Source of the DNA: Ochotona curzoniae
Taxonomy: Eukaryota; Chordata; Mammalia; Lagomorpha; Ochotonidae
Reading direction: 5' to 3'
Assembly: GCF_017591425.1 (NCBI RefSeq)
Contig: NW_024466307.1
Span: 7,975,001 to 8,039,000 of the forward strand
DNA length: 64,000 nt
The notes below the pieces were generated by a model. The model saw only the letters and a list, made by a program, of their open reading frames with translations. It was not told the origin of the DNA and made no database searches. The position numbers and the translations under genes are program-made. Each line of letters starts with the position of its first letter. Position 1 is the first letter of the stretch. Below, one piece after another: positions 34,747 through 47,850 of this stretch.

Positions 34747-37290
34747 ATTTAGGACGAATTTGTGGAAGAAGAATTAGACTGAATGAAAATAAACACTGGA
34801 GGTCATTGGTTGTTTAAAAATCGAGCACCTTGACTTTCTGAAGTCTCATTGTTCTAAAAAATTGCCACCAGAGACCAGATTGCTGACCAAGGAAGAAAAG
34901 CAGTTAGTAAGAGAATACCTTTTTTTTTTTGACACAATAAGCAAAATATACTTTGTGTTATAGTTGTGTGAAGAAGAGGCAGGGCATTCCTCTAAACCAT
35001 TGGTTCTGGTTTGCCATATGTACACAGGGGCTTAATTTTCCAATGACCAATTAATTTTTTGCAATAACCATAAGTAGTAAAAACAGTAGTAAAAGTAATG
35101 TCTAATGGTCCTTCCCCTGACAAATAGCTCATAACAAGAACATACCTTTTCATAGTTTAGTTGTTAACATATGAGCTATTTAAGTACTTGGTCAATGAAA
35201 ATGTGGCATACTATTTAGTCTGGAAGGTTTTGATTTTCAATTAGAAAAAATAGTATTCAAAAACTGCTCTTACCTGCTAAGTGTATCCTGGGATATTTGT
35301 GAAAATAAGTGCACTGTTATTTGAAGTAATAGAAGAAGCAATTCATGCTTAAACTTTCAAGATGCCATTAAAATATTTTTCTTCTTGTTACAGATTCTTG
35401 GTCTTGTATCCCCTGCTCCCTTGTTAATTTCTGCATCCCCTCTTGCTTTCTAACAGTCTACCAGTTCTGGAGAATTGATTTCTTTTAGTCAGCATGAAGT
35501 GAGATGCTTATTATAAAACAGTTGGAAGGAAAATTTTTCTAGAGGTTTTAGTTCTGAAGAAGAAGGACATATCCAATCAAGAGTCCTTAACAGTCTGGCA
35601 GCATAAGCTATGGATCCACAGCAACTCAGATCTTCAAAATTTGTTGTTACAAGGTCATTCTGAATTCTGAGATGATGGTGGCAGAACATCATGGCAAGCC
35701 TAGTGCCCTTGCAATGGAGGGGGTCCATTGTGACTGTATAGGTCAAGGTCCAGGAAGTGGGCTCTGCTTCTCCGAGCTGGGAACTGCTTAGTTTCTCTCT
35801 CCTTTTTAAATCTCGAGAAACCTTTGCTCCTGTTTGTGTCAAAGATGTTGGGCTGCTGTCTTTTCTCTTCCTTCAATAGTTTGATGATGTTTGGTTCCTG
35901 TGCTGACCCTAAACTGCCTAACAGGGCATCCCCTGATCAGTCATTGCAAGACATGTCTTGATTTCACACTACTGCGGTTTCCTGTTCTCTTTGCATTCCT
36001 ACTGCTCTGGCCTGTGTGATCTCCTTCTGTGTGCTTCCTTCAGTGTTCTCATTGGCCTAGCGCTGGGAGGTGTTCTGTGGGTGCCTGGGATGCGTCAGGC
36101 AATATACCAAGACTGAAGAGCAGCACCTTGTCCACCAGGACTCCATGATCTTGGTATTTCTGTTTTCTTTCCCACTGCATTCCTAAGGTGGATTCTGAAT
36201 TCCTCCCAATTACCTCATAGGTGAAGGCAGATACAGTCACTTTCTGTTGCTGAGAACATGAAGCCTGTGACTTCTCTGCTCTTTTTGTAGTTACAAGATC
36301 TGATGAGAACTCAGAAATCTCAAGTGCTTGGTAAGGAATTTTTTCCTATCAAGATGATATTTGTCACACTTGCAACTAATTATATCTAATTCTGTTATTT
36401 GTACGTTCATTGTCAAGTAGGCCTCCAGCCTCATTTGCTATTTTCTGTATGCATCTTGTCTTTGACAATCTTTCAGTTTTTAGCAATGTAATATTTTTGA
36501 TGGAACATTTTTCAAGTGTTAGAGCTTGGTTCATTAAACTCATAATTTCAATAGCAGGCAAGATCACATGCTAAAAATCGATTGTTCTAATTTTTAGCTC
36601 AGTCAATAACTGTAATTTCCAAATGTGGCTGGGTAGTAGAAATAATCTGGCTTTGTAGCTCTTGGCCCTGAGCTGTTTTGCTAGCAGTGAATATCATTGT
36701 ACTCTTGAAAATCTTGAGATAGTACAGTAGCCTAGTTACTTGCTTTTCTCACTGCTTCCAGTTTAAATCAATGACTAAATGAACAATTAGGACTTGGGTT
36801 ATGCTGAGAGATGTGTTTTATTTGGCATGGACCCTAATGATGAGATAATGAAGAGCTTCATTCCTATCAAGGGGATATTCTAAAAGATGGTTTTGTTTCT
36901 TAATGCTGACCCTGTTTCAAAGAGGCTGGCTGCTCTAATCATGATGGTTAATGACCAATAAGTGGCCATTTGTCACATTTTCATTCTTTATGTGAGGCTT
37001 CCACCCAACCTCTACTCTGAAGAATTCAAACTATGACAAAATGCTTGAACAGGTAACGATGAAAGAGATGAGAAGAATTGTCAGGGCAGGGATCATGCCC
37101 AATGTGTTCTCTGTAGTAATCATGGTGAATAATGGCCATTTGGCTCTGAGGCAACTGAGCCTGATTTACTGGTCAATTGGAGACCACTGTGTAACACACA
37201 AGAGCAGGTAGCATGCTGAAAACCCATGCATACATTTCTGTCTTTAAAAACACACTTTGTAGTAGTAAGTTAGGTTCACATAGGAATTTA
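34747..37290. other. Unique or unassigned sequence
   Basis: No SINE. The GC-moderate segment at 35390-36300 carries two minus-strand frames (35489-35842, 117 codons; 36049-36240) with no recognisable domain. It might be a remnant of a lagomorph L1 3' region or an LTR, but I cannot match it. Confidence 0.3.
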
Positions 37291-37617
37291 GGGGAAGGCC
37301 TGGTCATGAAGTATCAGCCACTTGCCACATTGGCATCCCACATTGGCATGTTGGGGTGATGATTTGAGTCCTGGCTAGCATGCTTCTAGTTCAGTTCCCT
37401 GTTAACATACCTGGGAAACAGTGAGTGATGGTTGGCCTACCTGGGTTTGTACTACTCATGTCGGAGACTTGGATGAAGGTCTTTCCTTATGGCTGTAGCC
37501 TGTTTAATTCCCAGCAATTGTGGACGTTCTGGGAATGAATCAACAGATGGAAGATCTCTTCTTTCTCTGTCTGCCTACCTCTATCTTTCAAATAAATAAA
37601 TCTATAAAACTTTAATT
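37291..37617 (+). mobile_element. Old C-type SINE
   Basis: Plus-strand copy running from GGGGAAGGCCTGGTC through ATTGGCATGTTGGGGTG, TCAGTTCCCTGTTAAC and GTCGGAGACTTGGATGAAGG to ATCTTTCAAATAAATAAATC. The TTTCAAATAAATAAA tail marks the older type shared with rabbit. Confidence 0.85.
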
Positions 37618-37618
37618 T

Positions 37619-37888
37619 AGGGACTGACATTGTGGGGTTAAGCTGACACTTAAAATACTCCCAACTTTTGATTCAGCTGTATGCTAATGGGCTGGAAAAT
37701 CAACATAGAATGGCACAAGTGGTTGGGCAACTCGTGCTGGAAATCTGGAAGAGGCTCTTGGCTCCTGGCTCTGCCCTGACCCAGCCCCAGCCTTGTTGCC
37801 ATTTGGGCTGTGAGCCAGCAGAGGAAAGGACTCTCTTTCTCTCTGTGTAAATTTGCTTTCAAAGTAAATAAATTAATCTTCTAAAAGA
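37619..37888 (+). mobile_element. Old C-type SINE abutting the previous copy
   Basis: A second plus-strand copy starts GGGACTGACATTGTGGGG directly after the tail of the first. It continues with TGGAAGAGGCTCTTGGCTCC and ends GCTTTCAAAGTAAATAAA. Insertion into the A-rich tail of an existing SINE is the usual cause of such pairs. Confidence 0.85.
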
Positions 37889-40277
37889 ACATAAATATCT
37901 TGATTTTGTTATTATGCAGTATTTGTTTCAAACCATCAAACATGAAATCAAAAAGAATTATAGTAAAAGAGCTAAGACAATCTCAGTTGCTGCACTTGTG
38001 TGCAGAATAGAGTATATAGTATATACTCACAGGAAGTATTAGAAGTCTCCAAAAGTTAAGAACACCTTTAATTTTATTTTAATGTACCCTTGGCTTGTGT
38101 GTACTTGACATTGAATATAAACATAGCCCAACATTTGAAAAGTTCACAGTTAAATTGTGGGAGTTCATTAACAATACGATTAAAGTTGATTTGCTATGTT
38201 AAATTTCCATAATCCATTTACAAGGTTTATCCATTTAAAATCTCTAAATTAGCAGTTTTCTCTGCTTCTATTACTCAGGTCATTGCACCTTAGATAAGCT
38301 AAGTGTTTCAGTGCTCCCTATAAAGAATGCAAACAAAATTTAAATATCTCTCATAGGAAGGTCAAAACAAGAGAAGTTATCATCAGTGCCCTGAATGGGA
38401 ACTTCTGTTATTACTAGAAGCTAATGTTCTATAAGTTACTCCATGAGTATTCTAGAAATTGGAAAGATTTTCCTCTTATAATGGAAATATTGAAACATAA
38501 AATAAAAACCTGATATTTCTTCTGCAGTTTTCTATGACACATCCTCTAGATCCAACCTACCAATATTTAAAAGGAAAATAAGTAAAACTTAAGGTGAAAA
38601 TGCTTTCCTTATTGATAATGCCAAATGCCAAAGTAATCTCAAATGATATGTCTTTGATGTAATACAATTCTGTTTAGGACTAAAATGTTTACTTTCGAAG
38701 AAACAGTTTATAAAACTTCATTAATTCAGTTGTAATGATACATGGTGGCTAGGAGGGAAGGATGAAATCAGAGTGAGGAACCATAAATGGAAATTTTAAA
38801 AATCAGCTGATGAAACACAAAACATTTGTCATTGAATATTAATTTCTTCGAAAGAGTTTTGATGAAGAAAATCAAAGTCTGTAACTTATAACGCCCGCAC
38901 GGAGATATTTATTCACTTCCTGCCCACTGGAAGTGTCAGACACAGGTTGTGCAATGTAACAGCATGAAATGTGGCAGTGGAATTGATGTGTCAGCACATG
39001 CAGCGTCCATGGCTTGGAGAACATTAAAGGTCTGCAGTTGAGGTACAGAGGAATGGGAATGGTGATGGGTGGAGAGGGCAAGGTGCTACTGGTGGCCCAG
39101 GAGTGGGTTGATGCAGGGCCAGTGCTGAAAGGAGGTAGCGTCACATTGAAGTGGATTCCTTAAGGATGACAGATGTCAACTGTGCCTCTGCATCCACCCT
39201 GGAGGAGTGAAGTGCCTGCTGAAAACTGAGTGGGCATGGGAAAGCTGAAGGACAGCAGTGCAAACATTTGAAAGTATAAATATCCCAGAGTTTGTGCTTG
39301 GAAATGTCTCTCACGCCAAGCTAAAAGGAAAATCATTCGCTTCTCCTTGGTTGACTAAATGTATCAATGTACTCTGCTGTGCTAAAATCTATAGATATAA
39401 AAGAGGAAGGCAGTAAGGTCTCAATTGTCCATATGTCTCCTTGGTGAGTGTTTGACATGCCATTGGCATCACGAGTAGAGTTGGGCAGGGGAGGTGATTG
39501 CATACATCTTGTTGGAGGAGACCAAAACTCTGATTTGGAAATTGCGTTTAGAAGTTAATGCAGAGAAAAAGTAAGAACGAAGATTTCAGCAATGTGTCTT
39601 ACAGTGCTATCCCTGACAATTTTATTTTATTCAGTTCTGAAAGATTCTCTGAAAGGAAGAAAAGGCAGTGTTCAATTCTATCTAGGCTGATGAAGGTCCC
39701 CCATCTTTCTAAGGGCAAGAGAGCCATCCTGGGTTTTCTTTGTCTTTTTCCCCTTTAGGAATTGCAGGTTAGTGCTGTGATTTCATTTACAGTAAGATAT
39801 TTCTGACATGAGGTAGTCACTAGAATGATTTATGTCGTTAATATGCACAAGTGCATTCACTGATGAGGACCGAGGCATTGTGCCAGATCATGAAAACGGC
39901 CGTGTTTCTGCCCTCTCAGGAGACTGGCTCAGTAGCTCAGGATCACAGCAAGAGAAAGGAAGAGAAACCAAGGATTAGATTGACAGTGGGTGAGCGTGAT
40001 GTAGGGAAAGGAGAGAGCTTATGCTAAAATTGAAAAATGAAATCGATAGTTATGAAATTAAGAGCCGTTCTTAATAATTTCAGAGTGAGGATGTACTGCA
40101 AAGAAACTAAATGGTTTTTAAATGCTGCTGTTGCAGTATTTAACTGCTTTTCAGGAAATGGATGGAAATCTAGGATATTTTGGAAATTTTTTGCAATATA
40201 TAATCTCTTCTCCTTAAGGGTTGATGGGAGCTGTGACTATGCTTGATACCTGAATTAACTGCATATTACTGGGGCTG
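37889..40277. other. 2.4 kb of unique sequence
   Basis: No SINE. The moderately GC-rich 38880-39260 carries one minus frame (38872-39144), Pro/Thr/Ser-rich without domain. A faint MIR-like stretch is possible at 39865-39970. Nothing else is recognised. Confidence 0.4.
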
Positions 40278-40540
40278 AGGCTGGGACCGTGGCATTTCAC
40301 ATTAAGTGTGTACCTATGGCACTGGCATCCCGCGGCTGCTCCACTTCCATTCCAACTGCCTGCTAACGGCCTGGGAAGGCAGTGAAAGATGGTCCAAAGC
40401 TTTGGATGTTTATATCCAAGAAGGAGATCTGGTATTTATGGGTCCCCAGATTCAGGCCAGCCCCTGTCAGTGCATAGCTCTCTCTGTCTCTGGCTCTCTC
40501 TCTCTCAATTCTGACTTTCAAGTTAAATACATAACTTTTT
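40278..40540 (+). mobile_element. Old C-type SINE
   Basis: Plus-strand copy: CTGGGACCGTGGCATTTCAC head, GGCTGCTCCACTTCC, ACGGCCTGGGAAGGCAGTG, then a CT-rich run and TGACTTTCAAGTTAAATAC. Diverged and slightly shortened. Confidence 0.85.
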
Positions 40541-40822
40541 AAGCAAGAGAAAAGGAACATTTTGCTGACTAATACCTTGGCTGTGAATCATCTGGAAGGG
40601 AGATGACCTATGTGAGGCTGATTGGTTGGATGAGCTTTTTCAGGAAATGTGTAGAACTAACAGTCATGCCCTGCTATTGCTGTGGCAGAAGCGAGACACC
40701 ATGAGTACCAGTCAGTACACAAACGTGGCAAAGAACACTAAACCTCCAAGGGGACCACAGGCCTCGCTGACATCTTGGCTTCTGCCTTGTCAGATCATCT
40801 AGTCAAATCTAGATTTTTCAAT

Positions 40823-40857
<35 letters not shown>

Positions 40858-41301
40858 CTGAGAAAATATATGGTAGCTAATTTAGGGGCTATGTTTGTGG
40901 TAATTTGTTACATTGTAATAAAACTAAATTTGTCTTGGATAAATATTCTGCAGACAGGAAAGAGACACAATACCTATGGAAAATATTTTTATGAAAATTT
41001 CTTGCCCAGTGCTACTTGGAAAGTCAGCCTCAAAATGCTTAGGTGAATAGACTTATTTCCCTACACTTAGCTCTTTATTTCTAAGACTTTGAAAAACTTT
41101 AAACAAAGAGCATGAACCAAACATGTGATTTTTTTATATTCATTGACTTGAACCCAATTTTGAAAAGTCTCTTTTATAAATACATAATGTATGTAAATAT
41201 ATATTTATGATTCATTTATACTGATATGAATGTGAAGTCAGCCATACATTGCAAACTCACAACTTTTGAATTATTTAGCATAATAGATTTTTACTCAGTA
41301 T
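40541..41301. other. Unique sequence with an (AC)n tract
   Basis: AT-rich unique sequence; the only feature recognised is the (AC)n microsatellite at 40824-40856. Confidence 0.5.
40824..40856. repeat. (AC)n microsatellite
   Basis: A near-perfect AC tract of about 31 nt in unique sequence, likely length-polymorphic. Confidence 0.96.
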
Positions 41302-41616
41302 TAAAAAAGATTTATTTATTCATATTTGAAAGGCAGAATTACAGAGCAAAGGAGAGAGAGATCTGCCATCTGTTGGCTTACCCCCCAAGGAAACAATGGT
41401 TGAAGCTGAGCTGATCCAAAGCCAGGAGCCAGGAGCTTCTTCCGGGTGTCTCATGAGATGCAGGGGTCTAAGCATTTGAGTCATCTTCTACTGTTTTTCC
41501 AGTTCATAAGCAGGGAGCTCTATTAGAAGTGGAGCAGCTGGGACTAAAACTGGTGCCCAGATGGGACGCTGATACTGCCGGCAGAGGATTAGCTGTTGAG
41601 CCACTGCAGCTGCCCC
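41302..41616 (-). mobile_element. C-type SINE, full length
   Basis: Minus-strand copy: AAAAAAGATTTATTTATTC tail, GATCTGCCATCTGTTGG, AAAGCCAGGAGCCAGGAGC, AAGCAGGGAGCTC, GGTGCCCAGATGGGACGC and head GAGCCACTGCAGCTGCCCC. Moderately diverged. The plus frame at 41226-41414 overlaps its left part. Confidence 0.92.
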
Positions 41617-42802
41617 ATTAAGCATTTTTAGAAGCCAACAAAAGCTGTTGAAAAAATTTTAAAACTATTGTAATCAATAAAATAAAAGACACATGAGATT
41701 CCTAAGTAAGTCAGAAAAATAACAACATATTACTTCATGCTTGTCTAACCAATTAGTCTAAATTTTAATATACTGCATGCATCTTTCTTTTAATTTATAA
41801 CTTTAATCAGATAAGTAGAAATTGTGTCCCTTTGCAGACCAAGCAATTTATTTATTTTGGCCTAGTGATGACACAAGAACACAGATTCGTCTCTCAAAGC
41901 ATTGCTTGGAATGGATCAGAATAACCTAAAAATAAGATCGATTTGATTTTCTACATTGACTGTATGTATATTTGAGTGGACGTGTCAATTGTGTAATGAA
42001 ATATAATGTATTGGAATATGCCCTATCTACATGGAAACAATATAAATGATCACACTATAATGCAACATGATTCACTCATATATTAATTTAATCTGACTAT
42101 TCTATGAGAAGCATTGAGAACTTGATATTCATCAGAGATAAGCATTAAAAGTGTGCTAACATTCTGAAAGCAGTTCTAAGAAAAATTACCTTGAAGAGAT
42201 GGAAAGGTCTTTTATCATTAAAGAGCTATCTCCATTGAGATCGACACCAGCTCCTGTATTGACAAATGGCTCTTGATAGGCAGTAGTCATTGAATAATTT
42301 CCTGATGGATGAATGAATGAATGCTTAGCCTGGGAAAGACAACATCATTTCTGTCAGTATTTATTTGATGGAAAGATGCTTGGTTTGTTTCAAAGGATAT
42401 TAGTAAGGATCAGAACTGAAAGGTACATTGAGATGAATTTTAGCTCTATTTATGTAAGGAAGAAATTCCTCATAGTAAGTGCGGTTTTTATTTTTTTGTT
42501 TTTTTGTTTTGAGTCTTCTTGAGTATTTGGGACTATATCTCTGTAGAAAGAGTCTTTTGATCTCAAGTTTCTATGTTTCAATTTAAGTACCAAGAGGTTT
42601 TCCCAGGTAAAAAATGAACCATATGTATCTGATATTTTTCTGCTGAAACTTGAATCATTTTTGAAACTCCTAAAAGTAGCTTTCAGCGGGTTCTCCTTTT
42701 GAATTGAGAAACAAGTCACTTAAGAACTAGGCAAAAGTGGACTAGAGTTAGAATTGGGTGAACATGGATAGTCCCTACATTTTCAATAATTAAGAAAAAA
42801 AA
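41617..42802. other. Unique AT-rich sequence with a possible L2 tail
   Basis: Near 42273-42325, GGATGAATGAATGAATGC follows sequence resembling the L2/MIR 'cacatagtaggtgctcaat' end. The overlapping frames 42313-42522 (plus) and 42450-42719 (minus) have no domains. Confidence 0.4.
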
Positions 42803-43093
42803 ATACTTTTTTTAGAGTTGAGAGAGAGAGAGACAAACATCTTACATTCTCATTTTTTATTCCTCATATAACCGCACTAACTTGGAGTTGGCCGTGTTGA
42901 ACCCAGGAGCATGAAACATCATGTTCTTCCGTATGGGAGAAGGGGCTCAAACACAGAACCATCACTTGATGCCTCCGGGTTGTGTATCAGCGGGAAGCTG
43001 GACTGGAGACAGAGAGCTGGAATCCCAACCGGTCACTCCAATTGGGAGTGCAGGCATCCTAAGTGCTGGCTTCAATGCTGTGCCAAACACCCA
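42803..43093 (-). mobile_element. Old, rearranged C-type SINE
   Basis: Minus-strand copy with a GA-rich segment (42822-42834), GGGAAGCTGGACTGGAGAC and the head complement GGCTTCAATGCTGTGCC. The middle is poorly conserved. Confidence 0.75.
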
Positions 43094-43648
43094 TGCAAGA
43101 TTTTTTTTTTAATTATAAATTTTCTATTGTCTAAGTATACTTGTTCTGCTTTGCTTTGCTTTCTGATTATTTATGTGAATTGGTCTAAGGGGTAGGAGTG
43201 GAAACTGAATGGTGATGATACAGCAATGTGCCCAGCACCATAGTATCTTTGTTTACTGAAAGAAAAAGAAGTCTGTTATGATGTAGCAGCAGGTGTCCAA
43301 ACTTAGTTTTCACATTTTCTTTTTCTTTTTTCTTATGGGTAAAGATCATTAAGTTCTTGTATGTGTCAAGAATTCCAAAATAGGAAAATCTTAGTGGAGA
43401 TGAGTTCCATCCTTTTAAAAATTTGAACTTAGAAAAAAAACCCCAGAAATTATATTCCTAAAAATTATCCTATTTTATCTACTAAATAGAATGGATCCTA
43501 TTTTATTTATATAATAGACATATTCTTAACACAATCCTAAAAATAGATCTGAAGTCACCAAACAATCACAATCTTTATAAGTTTTGATTGTTTATTTTAA
43601 AATGAGTGACCAGTTTTATTTGCTTTGATTACAGATTTGGTTTTCATC
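43094..43648. other. Unique AT-rich sequence, nothing recognised
   Basis: Contains a short TTTGC-repeat motif near 43147-43161 (CTGCTTTGCTTTGCTTTC) and no repeat or gene that I can identify. Confidence 0.45.
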
Positions 43649-43771
43649 TTAAAAGTTTTATTTATTTTATTGAAAGGGCAAATTTATAGAAAGGAGAGAC
43701 AGAAAGATCCTGTGTCTGCTAATTCCCCATTGATCACAATGGGTGGAGCTGAACCTAAGGCAAGAGCCAGA
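43649..43771 (-). mobile_element. Truncated C-type SINE (tail half only)
   Basis: Minus-strand fragment: TTATTTTATTGAAAGGGC, AGGAGAGACAGAAAGATCC and ATTGATCACAATGGGTGG, ending at AAGAGCCAGA. The tRNA-like half is missing, as expected from 5' truncation during reverse transcription. Confidence 0.85.
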
Positions 43772-44754
43772 TAGTAATACATAATATGTAATTCTAATTC
43801 TATATCACTCAAAAACAAGCAACTCTATTACTTTTAAAGTCATATTATGATTTCCTTCTGGGGATGTTGACTGAGTACAGGAGGAAGTCTTTTGGGTGTC
43901 GGAATATCTTTCATATTTTGATTTGGATCAAGGTACACATGTGCTCATGCACATACATGCACGACTCATGAAGATATCTTTAAATTGTATGACTTTATTG
44001 GATATAAGCTAGAATGGAAAGTGAATTAGAGTATCCTTCCAACAGTTAGCCAACATTCTGGTTGTCCTCCGTGCAGGAGCCTGGCACAGGTGCACCTCTG
44101 CTGCCTTCATCAGCAGGGCAGAGTCACGTGACTGTGAGTGGCAAGCAGTGCAGCTTCTGCTGGGTGGGTGTCTGCACACCTGTAGATGATCTACCATTGT
44201 CTTCTGAAGTTCTTGGGAGGATGGAGGCTCAGTTTCCCTGACCTCTTTCTTATAAATGCTTTAAGATAAAATGTAGAAGACAGGCCAAATTGTATACTCT
44301 TATGGAGTATTACATGATATTTGCTACATGTATAAATCATATAATACATCAGTAGGGCAAATGGCATTTATTTGTAACAAACACATCTCCAAATTCTGCC
44401 TTGTGGGTTTTGTTTAGAGAGAAACATGCAGTAAATTAGCATTATCTGTCTTTACCTTGCTTTGAAACAGAATCCCATATTTTTACTCCTTTCTAAATTG
44501 TAACCTAGGATCCCCGTGTCTCTCAGCACTGCCCTTCCCTTCTCGCTCGTCAGCCTCTTGAAACCTCAATTATATTTGTCACTAGCCTCTTGGTAAGGAC
44601 ATTTTGAGTCAAGCACCCCAAAACTTCTTCAACTTGCAGTGTCAGGGAGAAACCAACACTTGCAGTATCAAACCACTGGGTTTAATTAAACTGTACCATA
44701 GTGTAGTTCATTTTGACTAATAGTAGAGTCTAGCTTCCCTTTGTACTTTTTCTA
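43772..44754. other. Unique sequence, nothing recognised
   Basis: No recognisable repeat. The minus frame at 44009-44197 has no domain. Confidence 0.45.
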
Positions 44755-44936
44755 GAAAAGATTTGTGTTATTTATTTGAAAGGGTCAGCAAAGGATAAGG
44801 CATAGACAGCTTCCACCTGCTGGTTCATTTCCCAAATGGCCCCAGTGGCCAGGACTGGGGTAGATTGAAACCAAGAGGCAGGAGCCTCATCTGGGCCTCC
44901 CATTTGGGTGCGGTGGCCCAGGTAATTGGGTCATCA
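44755..44936 (-). mobile_element. Truncated C-type SINE
   Basis: Minus-strand fragment: TTATTTATTTGAAAGGGTC, CTTCCACCTGCTGGTTC, AGGCAGGAGCCTCATCTGG and CCCATTTGGGTGCGG, lost after about GGTAATTGGGTCATC. Confidence 0.85.
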
Positions 44937-47562
44937 CATGGTGCACGGTTTTGTGGCATTTTAGCATGTGGGCGTAAAAAAACACCCTAAATGCTTGTCG
45001 AGTCAGGTACAAAATAATGATGGTTATTATTAGGAGTTGAGGAATTGTTAGGAATTAAGATTTAGACTCCTTTATAGCAACTCTGGAAACTAGCAGACAA
45101 TGGCATACCTTCAAAATTCTCCAAAAGCCATCTGAAATCCCACTTTTGTTTTAATCAAGTATGAAGTTGTGAAAACAACAGCATTTTAAGAAAGCTCCTG
45201 CCTCAGAGATGCGGTTCTAGCCTATCGTTTTGTGGAAAGCTTCTCCAATCAACACACCACTAAAATAATCTGCAAAGACGGCGGCAGATGGCAGAGTGTG
45301 GCACTGTACCTTCTCCCCTTGTTGGCAAAAAGAACTGCTGAAATAAAAGCCAGTGTTCCATCTCCGAGGATGGGTGGCACAAGGCCTACGTGTTGTGCTG
45401 TAGTGTAGAAGAAGGTCAATATGTGATATCTGAAACCGAGAAGTTGAGCATCAGACAATACACACGTGAATCCGCAGTACACGGGAAAGTCATACAGGTC
45501 ACGGCCAGTGAAATTAACTGATGAAGTTTATTTTGGTGCAAAAAAAAATTAAAGGCCTTTTTTTTTTTTTTTGCTATGATACACATTTTCTGTGAACTTT
45601 ATGAATATTCCTCATACCTCGTGTAAATTAACCACTGGAGAAAACATGTCAGCTGATAAATTTCCCTTGAGGGGCTAGGTGAAAGTGCGTGCAGAACCGA
45701 AGAACCTGAGAGCGTGAGGCAGTGTGATTTTCCACCACAAGCTGTGATGAACTATTAGATCAATTAAACTCTGCAAAAGCGTGCCTTGCTTATAGGTGCA
45801 GATCCCATAGTGGTAAATGCTATAAGTAAAAAAAAAAAAAATTTTAAAGAAGCTGAATATTTAATCCTGTGCTTTTTATTTTCTGCTGCATCTGCATCAG
45901 AAAGGTAAGAAAGGTCTATTATTTGTGCTAGTTGACTTACCAGAAGGTGGTTTAAACAATGGCATTCTTAAATTGAGAGACAAAGGTCAAAGACAAGCAA
46001 TGCCTTAGCTGTTAAAACGTATATCATGAAGCACACATCCTTAATGGCGTACGGTGGCGGTCCACGGGGAATGAGGAGGAGTGCCTTTAGTTTGTCTCTG
46101 TGACTTATGACTGTGACATGACACTATTACATTTTGGGTTTTAGCATTTTTAAAGAGGAAGTAATGGTTATGAGAGATGAAGAACTCAGAATTAAGTACT
46201 GTAGTTATCCACAGAAGGGTAATTTGGTTTTGATGTATTGGCCTGGGCCTGTTAACTAATAATACCAAATTTTAAGTAGCATCTCACCAGTATGAAAAAG
46301 AGGTAGCATCATTATTAATGTCTAAACTATAGTGTGTTTCACACAGGATTATGGTAAAGGTCAGGCCATGTTTCTGTGAATTAAAAGCTATTCTGAGGTA
46401 TCGCATTCCTAATCAACTCAGACCTAAGGTGCATAGCTCAGTTATAATGAGGCACAATGAATTTAAATAAACTGCAAGATACTGTATCGTGATTTATATG
46501 TGCACTGTGGTATCCTTTTAACTCATTAGCCATGAATGATACTATGTGTTTGCAACTGTTTTTTGCTGTATAACTATTTTTTAATCACAATATTTCTTAG
46601 TAAAAGTGCCGTCTGCTCCCATTTTCTCTTGGTGCCTATAAGGGAGTGTAAAAGGATGTTCCTGGCATGGACCAAACACGAATCAGAGCAGAAAGAAACT
46701 GTCAGATAGTCACTCCAATAAATTCTATAAATTAACAATTTGTAATTGTGTTCACATGTTCATCTTATCACCGTATAGCATTGCCACGAGAACTGCGGAA
46801 GAGAGTTGAAGGTTATACGTGGTTTTCTGAATCCTAGTTTACACTTATCCTTGTGGAGGATTTTTTTTAAAGTCATTTACAACATTAAAGCATTTATTAA
46901 AATCAACAAAAAGAAATTAAAAAAATCTCAAACACTAAAATTGAACCAATAATGACTTTGCTTAATAATTCATAGGAGTCTTAGTTATCATCTTCCATTC
47001 TCTTATACAGACCCGATATTGTTTGTAAATAACATATTCCCAGGTTTGATCTCAGCTAAGGTTTAACTATAGGCTTTTAAATTACATTTAGTAAAATGCT
47101 TCAAGTTTTATTTCAGAATTAGAGAACATTTTCACACACATGTCCGAACATTATTTAAAAAAGAGGAGCTATGTCACTGATCAAAAGTTGTTGGTGGATC
47201 GCTCAGTTAACACTTTTTGCGTGTGTCATGAGAGAAGGACACTGCCTGTAGCATCCTGGGCACTTATACTTCCTGTGCTTAACAAGCCCATGCAGGCATT
47301 GTATTGTCTTAAATGAGACTCTTTGTACTTGATAAGTCTTTTCTACCACTGGAATTGAGCTTATTTTCACCAAGCCCTTCATTTGAAAACACATTTTCTC
47401 CTTGTGGCCAAAGTAGCTTTTGTTTCATCATCAGTTACTATATATTAAGATTTCCTACAGTGAAATATCACCTAACATGCACTTGATGCTTGACTTGTAA
47501 ATTAAGGAATAATGTAGCAGAGGCCGATAACTGTTCCTGAATGTTTACTCTCACTTCCTTAG
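44937..47562. other. 2.6 kb SINE-free unique sequence with possible conserved segments
   Basis: Segments near 45650-45810, 46330-46540 and 47160-47400 are of mixed composition with occasional CpGs and no repeat similarity. They could be conserved non-coding DNA. The minus frames 45249-45482, 46041-46268 and 47203-47394 have no domains. A T-rich/A-rich pair near 45541-45573 may be a slipped homopolymer. Confidence 0.35.
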
Positions 47563-47850
47563 TTTTTTTTTAATCAGTTAATTTATTTTTATTGGAAAGT
47601 CAGAAATACAGAGAGTAGGAGAGAAAGAGAGGAAAATCTTCCATCCAATGATTCACTCCCCACATCTGAGCCAATCGGAAACCAGGAACTAGCAGCTTCT
47701 TCCAGGTCTCCCACACAGGTGCAGCGTCCCAAAACTTCGGGTTGTCTGCTGCTTTCCCAGGCCACAAGCAGGGAGCTGGATGGGAAGCAGGGCTGCTGGG
47801 ATTAGAACCAGTGCCCATTTGGGATCCTGGTGCATGCAATGCCAGGACCT
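47563..47850 (-). mobile_element. C-type SINE, left arm of an inverted pair
   Basis: Minus-strand copy with a TTTATTTTTATTGGAAAGTC tail, TCTTCCATCCAATGATTC, GGTCTCCCACACAGGTGC, ACAAGCAGGGAGCTGG and GCCCATTTGGGATCC. It stops at about GCCAGGACCT, so roughly the last 30 bases of its tRNA-like head are gone. The minus frames 47600-47968 and 47689-47898 follow it and run into its neighbour. Confidence 0.92.
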
